From the NCBI GenBank assembly GCA_938017825.1, contig CALIJE010000011.1, positions 37,489 to 101,488 on the forward strand: a DNA stretch of 64,000 nucleotides. Direction: 5' to 3'. The notes beneath the pieces were generated by a model that saw nothing but the letters and a program-made list of their open reading frames with translations, had not been told where the DNA came from and ran no database searches. Positions 44,463 to 52,837 of this stretch are shown piece after piece. The stretch comes from an uncultured Flavobacteriaceae bacterium (GTDB lineage: Bacteria; Bacteroidota; Bacteroidia; Flavobacteriales; Flavobacteriaceae). Within the stretch, counting starts at the first letter, position 1; each line of letters opens with the position of its first letter. Position numbers and translations under genes: made by a program.

Positions 44463-45749
44463 ATGGAAAAAGTGAAAGAGGACCTTCTTCATTTTATTTG
44501 GAAATACAAAAAACTGCAACTGGCCACTTTGGCTACTTCTGAAGGTGCAACCGTTATCGTGCATGAAACGGGTTCGCATAATCATCTTTCCGGTCCTGAT
44601 TTCTTTAACGCAAAAGTGGAAATCGATGAACAACTTTGGGCTGGGAATGTAGAAATTCACGTAAAATCTTCAGATTGGTATTCTCATAATCATGAACAGG
44701 ATTCCAATTATGATAACGTAATTTTACATGTGGTTTGGGAAGACAATGGCGCGGTTTTTCGAAGTGATAATTCTCTAATCCCCACTTTAGTGCTTAAAAA
44801 TTTTGTTTCCGAGGATGTGTTGAACGCCTATCAAGAATTATTTGATGCACGCAAAAAGTCATTCATCAATTGCGAAAGGGATATTTCCCAGATTGATGAT
44901 TTTGTAATTCGAAACTGGCTAGATCGTATGTATTTGGAGCGTTTGGAACGCAAATCAGACGAACTTTCAAAGCTGCTAAGACGGTCGAAAAACGATTGGG
45001 ATCATGTGCTTTTTACGATGCTTCTAAAGAACTTCGGTCTTAATATCAATGGAGAAGCTTTTTTAAGTTTGGCGCAGGCACTTGACTTTTCCATAGTTCG
45101 CAAATTGCATTTTAACCCCTTCGAATTGGAAAGTGTTTTGTTTGGAATGTCTCATTTGCTCGATGATGATAAGCTGAGCGACAGCTACTATACCAGGTTG
45201 CGAAAAGAGTACCGCTACCAAAAGAACAAATTTGATTTGCAAGACGAAGGTGTACTTAAACCCAAATTCTTTAAACTTCGACCGTCGAATTTCCCTACGG
45301 TACGACTTGCGCAGTTGGCGGGTGTATATGTGAAAGAGCAAAATTTGTTCAATAAAAGTATAAACGCGCCAAGGCTAGAGGACCTCTATGCTATTTTCGA
45401 TGCCGCGGCCAGCCCATATTGGGAAGATCACTTTAATTTCGGAACGATTTCTAAGAAATCCGTCAAAAGGTTGACCAAGAAATTCATTGATCTACTAATT
45501 GTCAATACCTTTATTCCATTAAAATTTTGTTATGCAAGACATCATGGGAAAGCTATTGATAATGAAATAATGGACCTATGTGCCCAAATAAAAGTGGAAA
45601 ACAATTCGGTGGTTTCTAAATTCAAAAAAGTCGGAGTCAAGATAGAGAACGTGCAACATAGTCAAGCTGTTCTGCAATTACATAAAGGGTACTGTACGAT
45701 GAATAGATGTTTGGATTGTGCCATCGGGAGCAAGTTGCTTGGAAACTAA
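44463..45749 (+). CDS. DUF2851-family protein
   Basis: 428 residues. The SGPDFFNAKVEIDEQLWAGNVEIHVKSSDWYSHNHEQDSNYDNVILHVVWEDN block is highly conserved in the DUF2851 family of Bacteroidota; it resembles a PD-(D/E)xK-like core (D, E-x-H), but that is my reading. The C-terminus has four cysteines in GYCTMNRCLDCAIG, a possible metal site. No function is known. It may form a transcript with the PspC and channel genes downstream (31-base gap). Confidence 0.8.
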   Translation: MEKVKEDLLHFIWKYKKLQLATLATSEGATVIVHETGSHNHLSGPDFFNAKVEIDEQLWAGNVEIHVKSSDWYSHNHEQDSNYDNVILHVVWEDNGAVFRSDNSLIPTLVLKNFVSEDVLNAYQELFDARKKSFINCERDISQIDDFVIRNWLDRMYLERLERKSDELSKLLRRSKNDWDHVLFTMLLKNFGLNINGEAFLSLAQALDFSIVRKLHFNPFELESVLFGMSHLLDDDKLSDSYYTRLRKEYRYQKNKFDLQDEGVLKPKFFKLRPSNFPTVRLAQLAGVYVKEQNLFNKSINAPRLEDLYAIFDAAASPYWEDHFNFGTISKKSVKRLTKKFIDLLIVNTFIPLKFCYARHHGKAIDNEIMDLCAQIKVENNSVVSKFKKVGVKIENVQHSQAVLQLHKGYCTMNRCLDCAIGSKLLGN

Positions 45750-45780
45750 AAGTTGCCAACTTTTTGCCTAATTTTACGCT

Positions 45781-46008
45781 GTGAACCTATTTTATACACT
45801 GCTGTACTATTTTCAAAAACGAGGCTTTGAGGTATGCCGCCGAATTGCCGAACGTTTGGGTATACGGGCTCGAGTGGTTCGAACCTCTTTTATATATCTT
45901 ACGTTCGTTACGGTTGGCTTTGGGTTTGCACTATATTTATTTGTGGCATTCTGGCTGCGAATAAAAGATTTGGTCTATACCAAAAGAACCTCGGTTTTCG
46001 ATTTGTAA
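45781..46008 (+). CDS. PspC-domain small membrane protein
   Basis: 75 residues, starting at a GTG (45781). Charged N-terminus, then RRIAERLGIRARVVRTSFIYLTFVTVGFGFALYLFVAFWLRI, the PspC pattern with one transmembrane helix. PspC proteins sense envelope stress in Proteobacteria, but no pspA or other psp genes are here. Its stop is one base before the start of the potassium channel gene, suggesting co-translation and possibly a physical link. Confidence 0.75.
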   Translation: MNLFYTLLYYFQKRGFEVCRRIAERLGIRARVVRTSFIYLTFVTVGFGFALYLFVAFWLRIKDLVYTKRTSVFDL

Positions 46009-46009
46009 T

Positions 46010-47017
46010 ATGGTGAAACTATCCCGTTCCAAAATTTATCTTGCCTTCGCTTTGGTATTGGCCGTCATGTTATTCGGGGTCATTGGATATCGCATAATCG
46101 CAGATTATTCTTGGGTAGAGGCACTTTATATGACCGTAATTACAATGGCGACGGTTGGGTTTAAAGAGGTACGGCCCTTGGATGCCGACGCACAGATATT
46201 TACTGTATTTTTAATTCTGTCTAGTGTATTTATATTAGGCTTTGCGATATCGGTGATATCAGAGTACATTTTGGGACGAAACTCATTGCAATTATTAAAA
46301 AAGAAACGGGTGAAAAATAGAATTAAGGATTTAACCAACCATGTGATCGTATGTGGTTATGGAAGAAATGGTATGCAGGCTGCAGAACGTCTAAGCGCCT
46401 ATAAAAAACCTTTTGTCATCATAGAACGAGATAAAGAGGTCATTGAGCGCCATGAAGCAAAGCAACTGTTCGTGGAGGGTGATGCCAATGATGATGAGGT
46501 CTTAAAGACCGCAGGCATCGAAAGGGCACAGTATCTCATTACCGCACTCCCAGACGACGCTGCTAATTTATTCGTAGTGCTTTCTGCAAGACAGCTAAAT
46601 GAAAAGCTGTTCATCATTAGCCGTGCTTCCTTGGTAACTTCTCAAAAGAAATTACTCCTAGCCGGAGCGAACAAGGTCATCATGCCCGACAAGATAGGGG
46701 GAGACCATATGGCTTCCTTGGTGGTTATGCCAGACCTGATCACCTTTATGGATAAACTTTCTACAGAAGGGGAACATACTACGAATCTTGAAGAAGTGCC
46801 AATCGAGGACTTTCAGGACCAAGTGGATTGTAATTCACTAAGAGACCTTGATCTAAGAAGAAAGACAGGATGTACGATTATAGGATACATAGCTCCAAAC
46901 GGCGACTATATTATTAATCCTGAAGCTGATCTTCAATTGCAACCGAAGAGCAAGGTAATTGTTTTGGGCAGGCCAGAGCAGATCAATAAATTAAATGAGA
47001 TGTTCAACATTGCGTAA
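46010..47017 (+). CDS. Two-TM potassium channel with RCK (TrkA-N) domain
   Basis: 335 residues. Transmembrane helix 1 about 10-30, pore loop, helix 2 about 64-87, then an RCK domain with Rossmann motif VIVCGYGRNGMQAAERL and a C-terminal TrkA-C domain (about 260-335). The selectivity filter reads T48-V-G-F-K-E53, where the canonical filter is TVGYGD; the lysine within it is unusual. It forms a tetrameric channel gated by cytosolic ligands on the RCK ring. Co-transcribed with the PspC gene. Confidence 0.88.
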   Translation: MVKLSRSKIYLAFALVLAVMLFGVIGYRIIADYSWVEALYMTVITMATVGFKEVRPLDADAQIFTVFLILSSVFILGFAISVISEYILGRNSLQLLKKKRVKNRIKDLTNHVIVCGYGRNGMQAAERLSAYKKPFVIIERDKEVIERHEAKQLFVEGDANDDEVLKTAGIERAQYLITALPDDAANLFVVLSARQLNEKLFIISRASLVTSQKKLLLAGANKVIMPDKIGGDHMASLVVMPDLITFMDKLSTEGEHTTNLEEVPIEDFQDQVDCNSLRDLDLRRKTGCTIIGYIAPNGDYIINPEADLQLQPKSKVIVLGRPEQINKLNEMFNIA

Positions 47018-47107
47018 AGTTAATGTGAACCGATTATTTGATTGTATTGTTAATTTTTAGGATATTGTTGCCCTAACATTTTAAGTAAGCAAACCAAAAC
47101 TCAAATT

Positions 47108-48721
47108 ATGAAGTACAGACTTCTGTTGTTATCTACCCTACTTTTTCCTTTTTTTACATTTTCGCAAGAATCCTCTGAAATGGGCTTGGATCAAAAAATT
47201 GATCAAGCGTTTAAACCTATTTCGGATTTCTTTTCGGATGTCATTTTTTTTAAGGTTTGGACAGATCCTGATATTCCCTTTGTATTGGTTTTACTAGTAG
47301 TTAGTGCCTTGTTTTTTACGCTTTATTTTGGTTTTCCGAACATTCGATATTTTGGCAAGGCCATTAATACGGTTAGGGGAAAATACGATGACGTAGAAAA
47401 GCATAGTCTTGGAGACGAAGCTGCTGCAGTAGACGGTGATATTCGCGACACCATAAGAGATGAAAGCGAAGATGGTGAAGTGAGCCATTTTCAAGCGCTT
47501 GCAACAGCAGTCTCGGGTACTGTAGGTAATGGAAATATTGCCGGGGTTGCCCTGGCTATTGCCTTGGGCGGACCAGGAGCAACATTTTGGATGATCATTT
47601 GTGGTCTGATAGGTATGTCTACCAAATTTGTGGAATGTACCCTAGGGGTGCAATATAGAGATGTTGGTGAAGATGGTACCGTGTATGGCGGCCCTATGTA
47701 TTATATAAGTAAGGGGCTCAAGGAGAGAGGTTTTAAGACCTTGGGCAAAATTGCGGCCGTGATTTTTGCAATATTCTGTATCGGTGGTTCTTTTGGAGGC
47801 GGAAATGCGGCACAATCGAATCAGGCAACGATAGTTTTAAAGGAATTGCTCGGACTTGAAAGTACAATGGCAGGGACTATTATTGGTCTTGTAATTGCAA
47901 TATTAGTCGGTGTTATCATTATAGGTGGTATCAAAAGAATTGCCTCTGTTACAGAGAAAGTAGTACCGTTTATGGCCGTTCTGTATATCATCGCATGTCT
48001 CTATATCATATTGAGTAATTTCTCTTTGGTCGATGATGCCATAGGTTTAATTGTTCGAGAAGCTTTCAACCCAACCGCAATGGGCGTAGGAAGTGTTATC
48101 GGAGTATTGTTGGTAGGGTTCAAAAGAGCTGCATTTTCAAACGAAGCCGGTGCAGGTTCGGCCTCGATTGCGCACTCAGCAGTACGAACCAAGTATTCCG
48201 CTTCGGAAGGTTTGGTTGCCTTACTTGAACCGTTCATTGATACCGTCGTTATATGTACCATGACCGCCTTGGTCATTGTAATTTTTAATTTCGGAGGTTA
48301 TTTTGAATATGGGGCCGATGTGAGTACAGATGGAAGTGGTGCCGTGATGATCGGTAATGAAATCGTTCAGGGAGCTGGTATAACGTCGAAGGCATTTGCC
48401 CAATATATTCCGTATTCGAATATATTCTTGACAATTGCCGTTGTACTGTTTGCGGTGTCAACTATGATTTCATGGTCGTACTATGGCCTTCAATCGTGGA
48501 AGTACTTGTTCGGTAGGGGTAAGAAGGCAGACATGACGTATAAACTACTTTTCCTAATTTTTGTAGTGATTGGAGCTGCCGCCAGTATGGGATCAATTTG
48601 GTCGTTCTCAGACGCCATGATTTTTGCAATGGTATTTCCCAATATGATCGGTTTGTACTTCCTATTCCCAGTGGTTAAAAAGCAATTGGGGAGATATCTT
48701 GAAGCTATAAAAGGGATCTAA
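47108..48721 (+). CDS. AGCS-family sodium:alanine (amino acid) symporter
   Basis: 537 residues with about 11 membrane helices plus an N-terminal signal-like segment and a charged loop (about 20-130). Family motifs: VSGTVGNGNIAGVALAIALGGPGATFWMI, GGPMYYISKGL, GGSFGGGNAAQSNQ and AAFSNEAGAGSASIAHSAVRT, which line the substrate and sodium sites. It imports alanine, glycine or related amino acids with Na+. Single gene, 90 bases after the channel gene; TTG of the next gene is 11 bases after its stop. Confidence 0.93.
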   Translation: MKYRLLLLSTLLFPFFTFSQESSEMGLDQKIDQAFKPISDFFSDVIFFKVWTDPDIPFVLVLLVVSALFFTLYFGFPNIRYFGKAINTVRGKYDDVEKHSLGDEAAAVDGDIRDTIRDESEDGEVSHFQALATAVSGTVGNGNIAGVALAIALGGPGATFWMIICGLIGMSTKFVECTLGVQYRDVGEDGTVYGGPMYYISKGLKERGFKTLGKIAAVIFAIFCIGGSFGGGNAAQSNQATIVLKELLGLESTMAGTIIGLVIAILVGVIIIGGIKRIASVTEKVVPFMAVLYIIACLYIILSNFSLVDDAIGLIVREAFNPTAMGVGSVIGVLLVGFKRAAFSNEAGAGSASIAHSAVRTKYSASEGLVALLEPFIDTVVICTMTALVIVIFNFGGYFEYGADVSTDGSGAVMIGNEIVQGAGITSKAFAQYIPYSNIFLTIAVVLFAVSTMISWSYYGLQSWKYLFGRGKKADMTYKLLFLIFVVIGAAASMGSIWSFSDAMIFAMVFPNMIGLYFLFPVVKKQLGRYLEAIKGI

Positions 48722-48731
48722 ACCGAATTCT

Positions 48732-49583
48732 TTGAAAAATTTCAAATCCCACTTTAAGTTCACTAAACAAGAACGAAGTGGGATTTTCTTTTTGTTGCTG
48801 TTGATCGTGGTATTTCAGGTCGGGCACTATTTCTATACATCATCAGCCGGTATCAACGATGAATCCTTACGGCTTGATTCGGACACCCAAGCCGAGATAG
48901 AGAACCTTAAGCAAAATGTCCTAAATGATTCGATCAAGACTTTTCCGTTCAATCCTAATTTCATTTCAGATTATAAAGGGTATACCCTGGGAATGTCTAA
49001 CGAGGAAATAGACAGGTTACACGCCCATCGAACTCAGAACAAGTTTGTAAATACGTCAGAAGAGTTTCAACAGGTCACCCAAGTTTCGGATTCCTTGTTG
49101 GCGCGCATCGCCCCCTATTTCAAATTTCCAGCATTCGTAAAGAGGTCTAGAGAAATGTCCTCGATCAAAAAGAATGAGCGTAATTCTAAACATTATGATT
49201 TGAACAAAGCAACGGCAAATGACCTAAAGATGATCAATGGAATAGGGGATAAGCTCTCAGAGCGAATCGTCAAATTCAGAGATCGCCTAGGAGGTTTCCT
49301 GGTGGCCGAGCAATTATATGATGTTTATGGTTTGGAACCACAGGTGGTTGAAAAGGCAATGACCAAATTTAAAATTGTCGAAGCACCAAAAATTGAAAAA
49401 ATAAATGTAACTTGGGCATCGTATAATGAATTGCGTAACTTACTGTATATCAATGATAAACTTGCAAAATCAATTATTGAATATCGTAATAACAACACTA
49501 TCAAGTCGTTAGCTGAACTCAAGAATCTAGAGGGCTTTCCTGCGGGGAAGTTCGATAGAATAAAGTTATATTTGTCGCTTTAA
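48732..49583 (+). CDS. Membrane-anchored helix-hairpin-helix (ComEA-like) protein
   Basis: 283 residues. One transmembrane helix (about 14-34), a linker, then helix-hairpin-helix units: FVNTSEEFQQVTQVSDSLLARI, DLNKATANDLKMINGIGDKLSERIVKFRDRLGGF and a third, NVTWASYNELRNLLYINDKLAKSIIEYRNN. HhH motifs bind the DNA backbone, as in ComEA, the competence DNA receptor; here the topology would place them in the periplasm. The start codon is TTG (48732), since no ATG precedes the family start. A role in DNA uptake is possible but unproven. Confidence 0.82.
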   Translation: MKNFKSHFKFTKQERSGIFFLLLLIVVFQVGHYFYTSSAGINDESLRLDSDTQAEIENLKQNVLNDSIKTFPFNPNFISDYKGYTLGMSNEEIDRLHAHRTQNKFVNTSEEFQQVTQVSDSLLARIAPYFKFPAFVKRSREMSSIKKNERNSKHYDLNKATANDLKMINGIGDKLSERIVKFRDRLGGFLVAEQLYDVYGLEPQVVEKAMTKFKIVEAPKIEKINVTWASYNELRNLLYINDKLAKSIIEYRNNNTIKSLAELKNLEGFPAGKFDRIKLYLSL

Positions 49584-49594
49584 AAAAATACGCT

Positions 49595-50767
49595 ATGCAA
49601 AGTATGTACTTCACTGAAGAACATCAATTATTTCGAGCTAGTCTCAAAGATTTTTTGACTAAGGAAGTCTCTCCCAATATTGAAAAGTGGGAGGAGTCGG
49701 GAACCATCGAACGTTTCATATGGGAAAAGTTCGGCGAGATGGGTTATTTCGGTTTAGCCACTCCAGAAGAATACGAAGGCTTAGGGCTCGATCTGTTCTA
49801 TACCGTTATATTGTTGGAAGAGCTTCAAAAAATAAATTCCGGTGGTTTTGCGGCGGCCATTTGGGCCCATGCGTACTTGGCCATGACCCATTTGAATAAA
49901 AATGGCAATAGCCATCAAAAAACAAAGTACCTGGTACCAAGTGTACATGGCGAAAAAATTGGATGTCTTGGGGTTTCAGAGCCTTTTGGAGGTAGTGATG
50001 TTGCGGGTATGCGTACAACAGCGACCAAAAAAGGTGACACCTATATTATCAATGGATCCAAGACGTTCATTACAAATGGAGTATATGGCGACTATATAGT
50101 CTTGGCGGCCAAAACAGACCCTGCTGCTGGCAATAAGGGTATTAGTCTTTTTATTGTTGACCTCGATAGTAAAGGTGTTTCTGCCAATAAGTTAAACAAA
50201 CTGGGCTGGCGTGCGTCCGATACCGCAGAACTGGCCTTCGATAATGTAGTGGTGCCCGAGGCCAATTTGATGGGTGAAGAAGGAAAAGGTTTTGGATTTA
50301 TTATGGAGGCTTTTGCTTTAGAGAGGTTGGTCATGGGAATCAATGCCCATGCAAGGGCCGAGCATGCCTTGGAGTATGCATTGCAGTATATGTCAGAAAG
50401 GGAAACATTTGGCAAACCGATCAATCAGTACCAGGCCTTGAGGCATCGTTTTGTTGATCTTCATGCTGATATGGAAATGTGCAAACAGTATAATTATGCA
50501 GTGGTTCGTAAAATGGAAAACGGGGAATATGTAGTTAAAGAAGCCACTATTTCTAAATTAAAATCTACCAAGATGGCCGATGATGTAGCCTATGATTGCC
50601 TTCAATTTTTAGGCGGCTATGGGTATATCGAAGACTACCCAATGGCACGCTTACTAAGAGATAGTAGGTTGGGCCCTATAGGTGGTGGTACTTCTGAAAT
50701 ACTTCGTGAAATTATAGCAAAGATCGTGATTGATAAAAAAGAGTACCGATCGCCGTCTAAAAAATAA
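49595..50767 (+). CDS. Acyl-CoA dehydrogenase
   Basis: 390 residues, standard length. FAD/acyl-CoA motifs: CLGVSEPFGGSDVAGMRTTATK (signature 1), GWRASDTAELAFDNVVVP, MERLV-type helix FALERLVMGINAHA, and QFLGGYGYIEDYPMARLLRDSRLGPIGGGTSEILREIIAK (signature 2). The residue in the catalytic position looks like the E in the GGGTSE-adjacent region or ED of YIEDYP; I cannot fix it by eye. It oxidises acyl-CoA to enoyl-CoA, passing electrons to ETF. A second ATG at 49604 is possible. It stands 12 bases after the HhH gene. Confidence 0.93.
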   Translation: MQSMYFTEEHQLFRASLKDFLTKEVSPNIEKWEESGTIERFIWEKFGEMGYFGLATPEEYEGLGLDLFYTVILLEELQKINSGGFAAAIWAHAYLAMTHLNKNGNSHQKTKYLVPSVHGEKIGCLGVSEPFGGSDVAGMRTTATKKGDTYIINGSKTFITNGVYGDYIVLAAKTDPAAGNKGISLFIVDLDSKGVSANKLNKLGWRASDTAELAFDNVVVPEANLMGEEGKGFGFIMEAFALERLVMGINAHARAEHALEYALQYMSERETFGKPINQYQALRHRFVDLHADMEMCKQYNYAVVRKMENGEYVVKEATISKLKSTKMADDVAYDCLQFLGGYGYIEDYPMARLLRDSRLGPIGGGTSEILREIIAKIVIDKKEYRSPSKK

Positions 50768-50803
50768 TTTGAGAATGTGTAGTGGTCATCGATAATAAGT
50801 TCT

Positions 50804-50811
50804 TATCTTTG
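50804..50811 (+). promoter_or_regulatory. rpsU promoter -7 element
   Basis: TATCTTTG matches TAnnTTTG, followed by CAGCCC as the likely start region; the leader to the rpsU ATG would be about 30 nt. No clear -33 TTTG. Confidence 0.6.
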
Positions 50812-50827
50812 CAGCCCTAATCACTAA

Positions 50828-50838
50828 AGAAAGGAGGT
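50828..50838 (+). promoter_or_regulatory. Full-length Shine-Dalgarno of rpsU
   Basis: AGAAAGGAGGT, 8 nt before the ATG, is complementary to the whole 16S 3' tail known from Flavobacterium (ACCUCCUUUCU). Other genes here lack any such site. In this phylum bS21 helps hide the anti-Shine-Dalgarno, so the site fits autoregulation of bS21. Confidence 0.85.
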
Positions 50839-50846
50839 TGTAGCCC

Positions 50847-51041
50847 ATGTTAATAATACCCATTAAAGAAGGAGAAAACATCGATAGAGCTTTAAAGCGC
50901 TTCAAGCGAAAGTTCGACAAAACAGGTACAATGCGTTCATTGCGTAAGCGACAGGCGTTCACGAAACCTTCAGTTGCACGTAGAGCGCAGATTCAAAAAG
51001 CGCAGTACATACAAGGACTAAGAGATAGAGAAGAAATTTAA
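50847..51041 (+). CDS. rpsU: 30S ribosomal protein bS21
   Basis: 64 residues: LIIPIKEGENIDRALKRFKRKFDKTGTMRSLRKRQAFTKPSVAR, the bS21 family sequence, with a basic C-terminal tail (RRAQIQKAQYIQGLRDREEI) characteristic of Bacteroidota. In Flavobacterium johnsoniae bS21, bS6 and bS18 form the pocket that sequesters the anti-Shine-Dalgarno. It has its own promoter, a strong Shine-Dalgarno and a terminator 24 bases downstream, so it is a one-gene transcript. Confidence 0.97.
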   Translation: MLIIPIKEGENIDRALKRFKRKFDKTGTMRSLRKRQAFTKPSVARRAQIQKAQYIQGLRDREEI

Positions 51042-51064
51042 TTCTTCTAATCCAAATTCATAAG

Positions 51065-51098
51065 AATCCCATTTGCTTTTTTGGCAGATGGGATTTTT
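51065..51098 (+). terminator. rpsU intrinsic terminator
   Basis: AATCCCATTTGC (51065-51076) pairs with GCAGATGGGATT (51084-51095) with one G-T wobble, then TTTTTC. 24 bases after the rpsU stop. Confidence 0.9.
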
Positions 51099-51222
51099 CT
51101 TTTGCAGATGCTCTCGCAGTCGAATACTTCGCCTATTATTTTAAAGATTGGCATACCAATTCTGCGGTAGCGATTATCTTGTATCCATAAGATTTCGAAT
51201 AAATCTTTAGTAACTTTATGCC

Positions 51223-52113
51223 ATGGCTCTACAATCTTTTCTTTCGTACATGTCTTTAGAAAAGAACTATTCCAACCATACAGTACAAGCTTATAAAAGG
51301 GATATCGAAGCCTTTACATTATTTTGTTCGCTCGAATATCAAACCGATCATATCGAAACTATTGGCTATGGTCTTATTCGTAGTTGGATCGTTGAGTTGG
51401 TCGATAAGAATATCAGTAACCGTACCATCAATAGAAAAATAGCATCACTTAAGGCATATTATAAATTTCTTCTCCGAATGGGTGAAATTGATGCAAGCCC
51501 CTTGGTCAAACACAAAGCTCTAAAAACAGCCAAGAAGGTCGAAGTTCCCTTTTCAGAAAGGGAAATGCAGGAGGTACTCTCCAGAATTTCGTATGACGAA
51601 GGGTTTGAAGGTGTTCGTGATAAGTTGATCATAGAATTATTATATGCTACCGGCATGCGGAGGGCAGAACTTATTAATTTGAAACTAGATGCCATTGACT
51701 TAAATTCCAGGACGATCAAAGTGTTAGGGAAGCGAAACAAGGAACGCATCCTGCCCCTATTGAATTCTTGTATTGTTCATGTTAGGGATTACTATAGCGA
51801 GCGACAGCAACTCCCGGTAATTGTGGATAAACAGTTCGTTTTTCTTTTGAATTCGGGTCACAAAATTTACGAAACCCTTGTTTACAGAGTGGTAAATAAG
51901 TATCTTGGTAAGGTGTCGTCGAAGGTGAAAAAAAGTCCTCACATTTTGCGCCACACCTTTGCGACCCATCTGCTCAATCAAGGAGCGGATTTAAATTCGG
52001 TAAAAGAATTATTGGGCCATTCGAGTTTAGCCTCTACGCAGGTCTATACGCACAATAGTATCGCCGAATTGAAAAAAGTGCATTCTGCTTCGCATCCAAG
52101 AAGTCAGGAATAG
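51223..52113 (+). CDS. Tyrosine recombinase XerC/XerD type
   Basis: 296 residues, the normal Xer length. N-terminal SAM-like core-binding domain (1-100: FLSYMSLEKNYSNHTVQAYKRDI), then the catalytic domain with R146 in TGMRRAEL, K173 in LGKRNKERILP, H240-x-x-R243 in HILRHTFATH, H266 in LLGHSS, and nucleophile Y275 in STQVYTH. It resolves chromosome dimers at dif with its partner and FtsK. Its location between rpsU and hpf is a core flavobacterial arrangement, so it is housekeeping, not an integrase. XerC versus XerD cannot be told safely. Confidence 0.92.
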   Translation: MALQSFLSYMSLEKNYSNHTVQAYKRDIEAFTLFCSLEYQTDHIETIGYGLIRSWIVELVDKNISNRTINRKIASLKAYYKFLLRMGEIDASPLVKHKALKTAKKVEVPFSEREMQEVLSRISYDEGFEGVRDKLIIELLYATGMRRAELINLKLDAIDLNSRTIKVLGKRNKERILPLLNSCIVHVRDYYSERQQLPVIVDKQFVFLLNSGHKIYETLVYRVVNKYLGKVSSKVKKSPHILRHTFATHLLNQGADLNSVKELLGHSSLASTQVYTHNSIAELKKVHSASHPRSQE

Positions 52114-52150
52114 CCTAAGAAAACAAACTGCTAACCTAAATTTTATAACG

Positions 52151-52456
52151 ATGAAAGTAAACGCACAATCGGTAAATTTTAATGCAGATGGGGAGTTGAT
52201 TTCTTTTCTGGAAAATAGAATGAACAAACTAGAGTTGTTTTATGACAAGGTGATAAGTTCAGAGGTGTTTTTGAAGGTTCAAAAAACCAGTGTGAAAGAA
52301 AACAAAATGGTAGAAATAAAAGTGAATGTACCAAGAGACAAATTTGTAGTAAAAAAACAATGCAAATCTTTTGAGGAAGCTATTGATTCGGCTTGTAGTT
52401 CATTAGAGCGAAAGCTTATAAAAAGAAAGGAAAAGCAACGGCTTTACATCTCTTAA
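52151..52456 (+). CDS. Ribosome hibernation-promoting factor (short HPF/RaiA type)
   Basis: 101 residues of the RaiA/HPF fold: MKVNAQSVNFNADGELISFLENRMNKLELFYDKV, KTSVKENKMVEIKVNVP and SFEEAIDSACSSLERKLIKRKEK. It binds in the mRNA channel and decoding region of the 30S and silences or dimerises ribosomes in stationary phase. No long C-terminal dimerization domain is present, so it is a short form. Follows xer by 37 bases on the same strand. Confidence 0.92.
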   Translation: MKVNAQSVNFNADGELISFLENRMNKLELFYDKVISSEVFLKVQKTSVKENKMVEIKVNVPRDKFVVKKQCKSFEEAIDSACSSLERKLIKRKEKQRLYIS

Positions 52457-52474
52457 AAATTTCCTATAAATTGT

Positions 52475-52504
52475 TTTGATTAAACAAATAAATATCTACA
52501 TTTG
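52475..52504 (+). promoter_or_regulatory. Promoter of the tRNA-tuf cluster
   Basis: TTTG (52475-52478), 18 nt, TACATTTG (52497-52504): a strong Bacteroidota promoter 50 bases before tRNA-Thr. It probably drives the tRNAs and possibly tuf. Confidence 0.75.
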
Positions 52505-52505
52505 C

Positions 52506-52532
52506 AGTCCGTTAGAAATAGCGGACTTTTTT
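52506..52532 (+). terminator. hpf terminator nested at the tRNA-tuf promoter start site
   Basis: AGTCCGTTA (52506-52514), GAAA tetraloop, TAGCGGACT (52519-52527) with one wobble, then TTTTTT. It lies 50 bases after hpf and directly at the predicted start of the tRNA transcript, so the new transcript would begin within the stem and escape it. Confidence 0.7.
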
Positions 52533-52553
52533 ATGCGTAAAAAAGTTAAAAAT

Positions 52554-52627
52554 GCCGATGTAGCTCAGCTGGCTAGAGCAGCTGATTTGTAATCAGCAGG
52601 TCGTGGGTTCGAGTCCCTCTATCGGCT
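52554..52627 (+). tRNA. tRNA-Thr(TGT)
   Basis: 74 nt. Acceptor GCCGATG pairs with TATCGGC (one G-U); D arm GCTC...GAGC; anticodon stem GCTGA/TCAGC with loop TTTGTAA, anticodon TGT at 52588-52590; T loop TTCGAGT. Discriminator T; CCA is not encoded. Confidence 0.95.
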
Positions 52628-52727
52628 CAAAAAAGGTAAAGAAAGTTCGTGTTAATTGAGTTTCGGAAGAGCCTGATTATAAAGCGTTTTCGGTAGCCAA
52701 CGTTCATTGCATATTGAAGTATTATTT

Positions 52728-52809
<82 letters not shown>

Positions 52810-52812
52810 CAT

Positions 52813-52832
52813 TTTTGGAACTCGTTCCAAAA
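52813..52832. other. Hairpin between tRNA-Tyr and tRNA-Gly
   Basis: TTTTGGAAC - TC - GTTCCAAAA, a perfect 9-bp inverted repeat (terminal C-G pair in the tight turn probably open). It sits in the 28-nt spacer; likely a processing element, possibly a weak terminator. Confidence 0.5.
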
Positions 52833-52837
52833 GAATT

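Noticed and set aside
51223..52113. Tyrosine recombinase as an integrase of a mobile element
   Set aside because: Length, full Xer motifs and the rpsU/hpf neighbourhood fit the housekeeping XerC/D; no attachment-site repeats or cargo genes flank it, although tRNAs are near.
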